A stretch of 20,776 bases of DNA, taken from an uncultured Acidobacteriota bacterium. Its GTDB lineage: Bacteria > Acidobacteriota > Terriglobia > Terriglobales > CAINCZ01. The translations under genes were made by a program, and so were the position numbers. The notes below the pieces were generated by a model. It was not told the origin of the DNA and made no database searches. It saw only the letters and a program-made list of their open reading frames with translations. The stretch covers positions 1 through 20,776 of the forward strand of contig CAINCZ010000109.1 of NCBI GenBank assembly GCA_903847195.1, read 5' to 3'. Shown in pieces: positions 16,731 through 20,776 of the stretch (its first letter is position 1; the number at the start of each line of letters is the position of its first letter).

Positions 16731-18122
16731 GTGATTGCGACGACAGAAGAGAAGACAGAGAAATTGCGGCCTTGGCTGGACGAATTCGCGAGCTTCCACG
16801 GGCAGGCGCACGGACCCGCATGGCTGCAGGACTTGCGGGCCAGAGGGTTCGCCCGCTTCCACGAGATGGGATTTCCCACGACCAAAGACGAAGACTGGCG
16901 CTTCACCAGCCTGCAGCCGATCTCGAACACGGAGTTCCGGTTGGCCGGCGAGCATCGGGTCGGCGCGTTGGGCGAGGGCTTAATGGGGCTTCCCAAGGGA
17001 GCATGCGCCCGACTCGTCTTCGTGGATGGCCGGTATGTGCCGTCGCTCTCCAGCGTGGACAATCTGCCGAAGGGTGTTATCGTCACCGATCTGAAGACGG
17101 CATCCGAGGCTGACAGCAGCGGAGTGGAACGGCATCTGGCGCAGTATGAAAGCCTCGACGGCGATGCGTTTACGGCGTTGAATACCGCATTTCTCAGCGA
17201 TGGAGCGTACGTGCACGTGGCGCGTGGCACAACGCTGGAGCAGCCGCTTTACCTGCTGTATGTGAGCACAGCGTCGCCGACGACGCAGATGACCCATCCA
17301 CGCAACCTGATCGTGGTGGAAGACGACGCGCAGGTGGCGGTCGTGGAGGATTACGCCACCATGGGTGATCAGTCGGCGCAGAAGATTATGGCCTTGACCA
17401 ACGCGGTGACGGAACTGGTGGTCGGCGACAATGGCGTGGTGTCGCACTACCTGGTGAAACGCGAGGGCGCAGGTATGGCGAGCATCTCCACCTTGCGCAT
17501 CCAGCAGGGACGCAGCGCCAACGTGGTTTCGCACGCGCTGCTGCTGGGCGGAGGCCTGGTGCGCAACAACGTGCATCCGGTGCTGGCGGGCGAGGGCGGC
17601 GAGTGCCTCGTCAACGGCCTTTTCCTGGGAAGGGGCTCGCAGCATCTGGACAACTACATCAAGGTGGATCACCAGGCGCCGCACTGCCAGAGCCGGCAGT
17701 TTTACAACGGGATATTGGACGACACGTCGCGCGGCGTCTTCCACGGCCGAATCATCGTGCACAAGGACGCGCAGAAGACGGACGCCAAGCAGACGAACCG
17801 CAACCTGCTGTTGAGCGACTCCGCGCAGATCGACACCAAGCCCCAGCTGGAAATCTATGCCGACGACGTGAAGTGCACGCACGGAGCGACCATCGGGCAG
17901 ATCGATGACACAGCGCTGTTTTACCTGCGTTCGCGTGGGTTGCCGGAGCGCGAGGCGCGCGCGCTGCTGCTATATGCCTTCGCCCACGAGAACCTGGACC
18001 GGATGAAGCCCGCTGTCGTGCGCGAGTGGCTTTCCGAACTGGTTTCAGAGCATCTGCCTACTGGAGCCGCCGCCTCGCTCATCGGCGCGGTCAGAGAACG
18101 CAGTTGGCAGGAGGTGGGATAA
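16731..18122 (+). CDS. sufD: Fe-S cluster assembly protein SufD
   Basis: A 463-residue partner of SufB in the SufBC2D scaffold. The helical N-terminal domain (1-~90) holds [16 protein letters not shown], and the central part is a beta-helix. The conserved C-terminal core [26 protein letters not shown] (378-403) carries Cys382 and His384, the latter aligning with the functional His of E. coli SufD at the SufB interface. GTG 16731 is used, with GGAG 8 nt upstream. The end is 4 nt before the sufS ATG. Sequence identity to sufB is restricted to the core, as usual. Confidence 0.95.
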   Translation: MIATTEEKTEKLRPWLDEFASFHGQAHGPAWLQDLRARGFARFHEMGFPTTKDEDWRFTSLQPISNTEFRLAGEHRVGALGEGLMGLPKGACARLVFVDGRYVPSLSSVDNLPKGVIVTDLKTASEADSSGVERHLAQYESLDGDAFTALNTAFLSDGAYVHVARGTTLEQPLYLLYVSTASPTTQMTHPRNLIVVEDDAQVAVVEDYATMGDQSAQKIMALTNAVTELVVGDNGVVSHYLVKREGAGMASISTLRIQQGRSANVVSHALLLGGGLVRNNVHPVLAGEGGECLVNGLFLGRGSQHLDNYIKVDHQAPHCQSRQFYNGILDDTSRGVFHGRIIVHKDAQKTDAKQTNRNLLLSDSAQIDTKPQLEIYADDVKCTHGATIGQIDDTALFYLRSRGLPEREARALLLYAFAHENLDRMKPAVVREWLSELVSEHLPTGAAASLIGAVRERSWQEVG

Positions 18123-18126
18123 CGAC

Positions 18127-19410
18127 ATGGCAGGCCATCTTTTGAGTTCGAGACTGGAACCCCTGCGGCCTCCTCTGTGGACCCCCGGGCATGATTTGAC
18201 GCTGGAAGAGCGGCGCGCCGACTTCCCCGGCTTGCAGCAGATGGTGCACGGCAAGCCGCTGGTGTATCTGGACAACGCGGCCACCACGCAGAAGCCGAGG
18301 CAGGTGATCGCCACCCTGGAGCGTTTCTACTGTGAAGACTGCGCCAACATCCACCGGGGCGTGCACGAACTGTCGCAACGCGCGACGGAGTGCTACGAAT
18401 GTTCGCGGCTGAAGGTGCAGCGCTTCCTGAATGCGCGCGAATCGGCGGAGATCGTTTTCGTGCGTGGCACCACCGAGGCGATCAACCTGATTGCACAGAG
18501 CTACGGGCGCAAGTTCGTCGAGGCCGGAGACGAGATTATCGTCTCGGCGATGGAGCATCATTCCAACATCGTCCCGTGGCAGATTCTGTGCGAGATCAGC
18601 GGCGCCCGGCTGCGCGTGATCCCGATTAACGACGACGGCGACCTGCTGCTGGATGAGTACGAGAAGCTGCTGGGCCCGAAGACGAAGATGGTCAGTGTGG
18701 CCCACGTGTCGAATGCGCTGGGCACTGTGAATCCGGTGAAGCGCATCATCGAGATGGCCCACGCGCACAACGTGCCGGTGCTGCTGGACGGAGCGCAGTC
18801 GGCGCCTCATATGCGGGTCGACGTGCAGGAGCTGGACGTCGATTTCTACGCACTTTCGGGGCACAAGATGTATGCGCCGACGGGCATTGGGGCGCTCTAC
18901 GGAAAGCGCCAATGGCTCGACCAAATGCCTCCGTACCAGGGCGGCGGCGACATGATCAGCTACGTCAGCTTTGAGCGCACGACCTATAACAAGCTGCCGT
19001 ACAAGTTCGAAGCGGGCACGCCGAACATCGAAGGCACGATTGGACTCGGGGCGGCGGTGGAATACATCGAAAAGGTTGGGCTGGACGAGATCGCCCGTTA
19101 CGAGTACGACCTATTGCGATATGCGACGGAGCAACTACGGGCCATTCCGGGTGTGCGGATCATCGGTAACGCCCGGGAGAAAGCCGGAGTGATTTCGTTC
19201 CTGGTCGGCGACGTGCATCCGCACGACATCGGCACCATCCTCGACCGCGAGGGCGTGGCTATTCGCGCCGGGCACCATTGCGCGCAGCCGGTCATGCAGC
19301 GTTTCGGCGTGCCGGCGACGGCACGCGCCTCGCTTGCCTTCTACAATAACCGTGAGGACATCGATCGACTGGTGGCCGGTGTGGAGAAGGTACGGGAGGT
19401 CTTCGCCTGA
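18127..19410 (+). CDS. sufS: Cysteine desulfurase SufS (group II)
   Basis: A 427-residue PLP enzyme that removes sulfur from cysteine as a persulfide for Fe-S synthesis. Lys247 ([12 protein letters not shown]) binds PLP. Cys385 ([11 protein letters not shown]) is the persulfide-bearing residue, in the short, structured loop typical of group [13 protein letters not shown] (47-57) and [12 protein letters not shown] (141-152) are further hallmarks. The first ~22 residues extend beyond the usual start. The stop overlaps the sufU ATG (TGATG), so the desulfurase and its sulfur acceptor are translationally coupled. Confidence 0.97.
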   Translation: MAGHLLSSRLEPLRPPLWTPGHDLTLEERRADFPGLQQMVHGKPLVYLDNAATTQKPRQVIATLERFYCEDCANIHRGVHELSQRATECYECSRLKVQRFLNARESAEIVFVRGTTEAINLIAQSYGRKFVEAGDEIIVSAMEHHSNIVPWQILCEISGARLRVIPINDDGDLLLDEYEKLLGPKTKMVSVAHVSNALGTVNPVKRIIEMAHAHNVPVLLDGAQSAPHMRVDVQELDVDFYALSGHKMYAPTGIGALYGKRQWLDQMPPYQGGGDMISYVSFERTTYNKLPYKFEAGTPNIEGTIGLGAAVEYIEKVGLDEIARYEYDLLRYATEQLRAIPGVRIIGNAREKAGVISFLVGDVHPHDIGTILDREGVAIRAGHHCAQPVMQRFGVPATARASLAFYNNREDIDRLVAGVEKVREVFA

Positions 19411-19856
19411 TGGCTGGAGTGAGCGATCTGTACCAGGAGTTGATCCTGGAACACAGCAAGAACCCGCGCAATTATCGGCAGATAGCGGACGGCGTGTCGA
19501 TGGAGGGGATGAATCCCCTGTGCGGCGATCATTTCACGGTCTACCTGCGCCTGCAGGATGACGTGATCGCCGACATCAGTTTTCAGGGGACAGGCTGTGC
19601 GATTTCCAAGTCCTCCGCTTCGGTGATGACGCAGTTACTCAAGGGCAAGACGCGCGCCGAGGCCGAAGTGTTGTTTGGCCGTTTTCATGATCTGGTGACC
19701 GGCAAGACCGCGAATGCAGACACGGAATCGCTGGGCAAGATGGCTGCTTTTGCCGGTGTATCGGAGTTTCCGGTGCGCGTGAAATGCGCCACGCTGGCGT
19801 GGCACACCATGCGGGCGATGCTCGAAGGCAAACAGGAACCGGTTTCGACCGAGTAA
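19410..19856 (+). CDS. sufU: SufU-type sulfur acceptor / IscU-like protein
   Basis: A 148-residue IscU-fold protein. Cysteines are at 38 (NPLCGDH), 63 (GTGCAISKSSASVM) and 126 (RVKCATLAWHTM), with Asp40. The stretch between Cys63 and Cys126 is longer than in IscU, and the IscU HSCB/LPPVK motif is absent, which points to SufU. In Firmicutes SufU is a zinc protein that accepts persulfide sulfur from SufS. The same role is expected here, since the gene overlaps sufS and no sufE is visible. Confidence 0.95.
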   Translation: MAGVSDLYQELILEHSKNPRNYRQIADGVSMEGMNPLCGDHFTVYLRLQDDVIADISFQGTGCAISKSSASVMTQLLKGKTRAEAEVLFGRFHDLVTGKTANADTESLGKMAAFAGVSEFPVRVKCATLAWHTMRAMLEGKQEPVSTE

Positions 19857-19875
19857 GCAGGCAGACGAGGTTGGT

Positions 19876-20421
19876 GTGAACGAAGACGCCTGGGCTGTCG
19901 TCAAACGCGATATTGAAGTGATCACGGTGCCCTATGGCACGCCAATGAATCTGCCGTCGGGAACCCAGGTGCGCGTTATGCAGTCGGGCGGCGGCAACCA
20001 CACCGTGATCACGGATATGGGCGGGATGTGCCGGGTGAACGCCGAGGATGCCGACGCGATTGGCAAGGCCGAAGCGGCGGCTGCGGTTCCCGCGGCCGAC
20101 CAGAGTGCTCCCTACGACGAAGCGCGGGTTTGGGAGCAGTTGCGCACCGTTTTTGACCCGGAAATCCCGATCAGTATCGTGGATCTCGGCCTCGTATACG
20201 AAATTCGCTCCGAAGCGCGCAGCGAAGGCGGCCAACTGGTGCAGATCAAGATGTCCATGACTGCCCCGGGTTGCGGCATGGGAGACGTGCTGAAGCGCGA
20301 CGTGGAGCGGCAGGTTGCGCGCGTGCCCGGTGTTGGCGAGGTATGCGTGGAGGTCGTCTTTGAGCCGCAGTGGAGCCTGAAGATGATGTCGGAAGCGGCT
20401 CGTCTGCAACTGGGGCTTTAG
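19876..20421 (+). CDS. sufT: SufT, DUF59/MIP18-family Fe-S maturation factor (long form)
   Basis: A 181-residue protein. The N-terminal part (residues 8-65, VKRDIEVITVPYGTPMNLPSGTQ…) is the extra region of the 'long SufT' family. The C-terminal part (80-165) is a DUF59 domain with DPEIPISIVDLGLVYEI and MTAPGCGMGDVL, including the conserved Cys133. Members help mature Fe-S proteins under high demand; the exact chemistry is not settled. GTG 19876 is the start, with GAGG about 6 nt before it and a 19-nt gap after sufU. It is the last gene of the operon within the window. Confidence 0.93.
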   Translation: MNEDAWAVVKRDIEVITVPYGTPMNLPSGTQVRVMQSGGGNHTVITDMGGMCRVNAEDADAIGKAEAAAAVPAADQSAPYDEARVWEQLRTVFDPEIPISIVDLGLVYEIRSEARSEGGQLVQIKMSMTAPGCGMGDVLKRDVERQVARVPGVGEVCVEVVFEPQWSLKMMSEAARLQLGL

Positions 20422-20776
20422 TTGCTCCGCCCCGCCTTAACTAACTTGGCATACACACCACTCGGTTTTTCCTTCGCCTTTTTTCGCTAATCCCACGCTC
20501 CTTATTCTTAGCTACAAAGCCTTGCTGGTGTGATTGTTCTCACTCCGGCCAGTGTGACCTGTCACCGCCCGTCTGGGCGGAGTGCGGGAGCATGGTCGGC
20601 GGCGTTGGTTTTCGGGCCGGCCGGCTCAAATGCTACGTCTTGCGGAGTGAGATTCGGGAGCCGGAACGGGCGGGGATTATTTGTTCCGAGGCTGCTGCTG
20701 ATTTACCATACGGTGAAGCACCGAAGCGAATTGCTGCACAGGGGATAGCGTGCGTCTTCCGGGTCAGTTGTTACCG
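20422..20776. other. Unassigned region after sufT
   Basis: 355 bases with no convincing gene on either strand. A 72-codon plus-strand frame at 20530-20748 has no recognisable protein pattern and crosses inverted repeats. 20460-20516 is pyrimidine-rich (TTTTTCC…CTTTTTTCG), but no hairpin in front of it makes a proper terminator. Three adjacent dyads follow at 20529-20581. The region may be the promoter area of a gene beyond the window. Confidence 0.5.
20529..20581. promoter_or_regulatory. Cluster of three adjacent inverted repeats, the first CRP-like
   Basis: TGTGA-N6-TCACT lies at 20529-20544, GTGAC-CT-GTCAC at 20554-20565 and CCGCCC-GTCT-GGGCGG at 20566-20581. GTGTGA recurs at 20528 and 20552, 24 bp apart. 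The first dyad has the CRP/FNR-type half-site arrangement. Function is inferred from symmetry only. Confidence 0.4.

Noticed and set aside
20530..20748. 72-codon plus-strand frame after sufT as a small gene
   Set aside because: It has no ribosome site, no recognisable protein pattern, and overlaps three inverted repeats; there is no support beyond openness.

Overview
The window is high-G+C (about 60-65% by eye), densely coded bacterial DNA with short spacers and many overlapping start/stop codons. The TPR/TolB-like protein at the left edge, the monofunctional his genes, the SUF set with SufU and long SufT, and the citrate synthase type together suggest an acidobacterium (Terriglobia-like). 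That is inference from family resemblance, not proof. I see no transposase, integrase, CRISPR array, tRNA or rRNA; this looks like core chromosome.

Left part (1-2566). The 3' end of a TPR protein gene (+) converges on a xanthine/guanine-type phosphoribosyltransferase gene (gpt, -). A strong hairpin lies between them. A small STAS/SpoIIAA-like protein gene (-) with a perfect TATAAT box lies upstream of gpt.

Acetyl-CoA block (2533-6867, all -). Citrate synthase (gltA) is followed by a 916-residue fusion of ADP-forming acyl-CoA synthetase, ATP-grasp and GNAT acetyltransferase. Each has its own hairpin-plus-U-tract terminator. The fusion gene has its own candidate promoter, whose -35 lies inside an 18-bp inverted repeat.

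Histidine block (7220-13727, +). A near-consensus promoter reads directly into an unlisted 23-codon leader peptide containing eight histidines, six of them consecutive. An antiterminator and a terminator hairpin that compete for the same bases follow. This is a complete, classical transcription attenuator. It precedes hisI-hisG-hisD-hisC-hisB-hisH-hisF-hisA, in which every gene overlaps the next. hisE and a histidinol-phosphate phosphatase are not in the cluster.

Fe-S block (13741-20421, +). An Rrf2-family regulator with three cysteines is followed by sufB, sufC, sufD, sufS, sufU and sufT. SufS and SufU supply sulfur, SufBCD is the scaffold/ATPase complex, SufT is an accessory maturation factor, and the Rrf2 protein probably senses Fe-S status. 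Repeats in front of the regulator are candidate operators.

The last 355 bases hold no convincing gene but carry three adjacent inverted repeats. The most notable observation is the his attenuator, including its apparently leaderless or nearly leaderless leader ORF.
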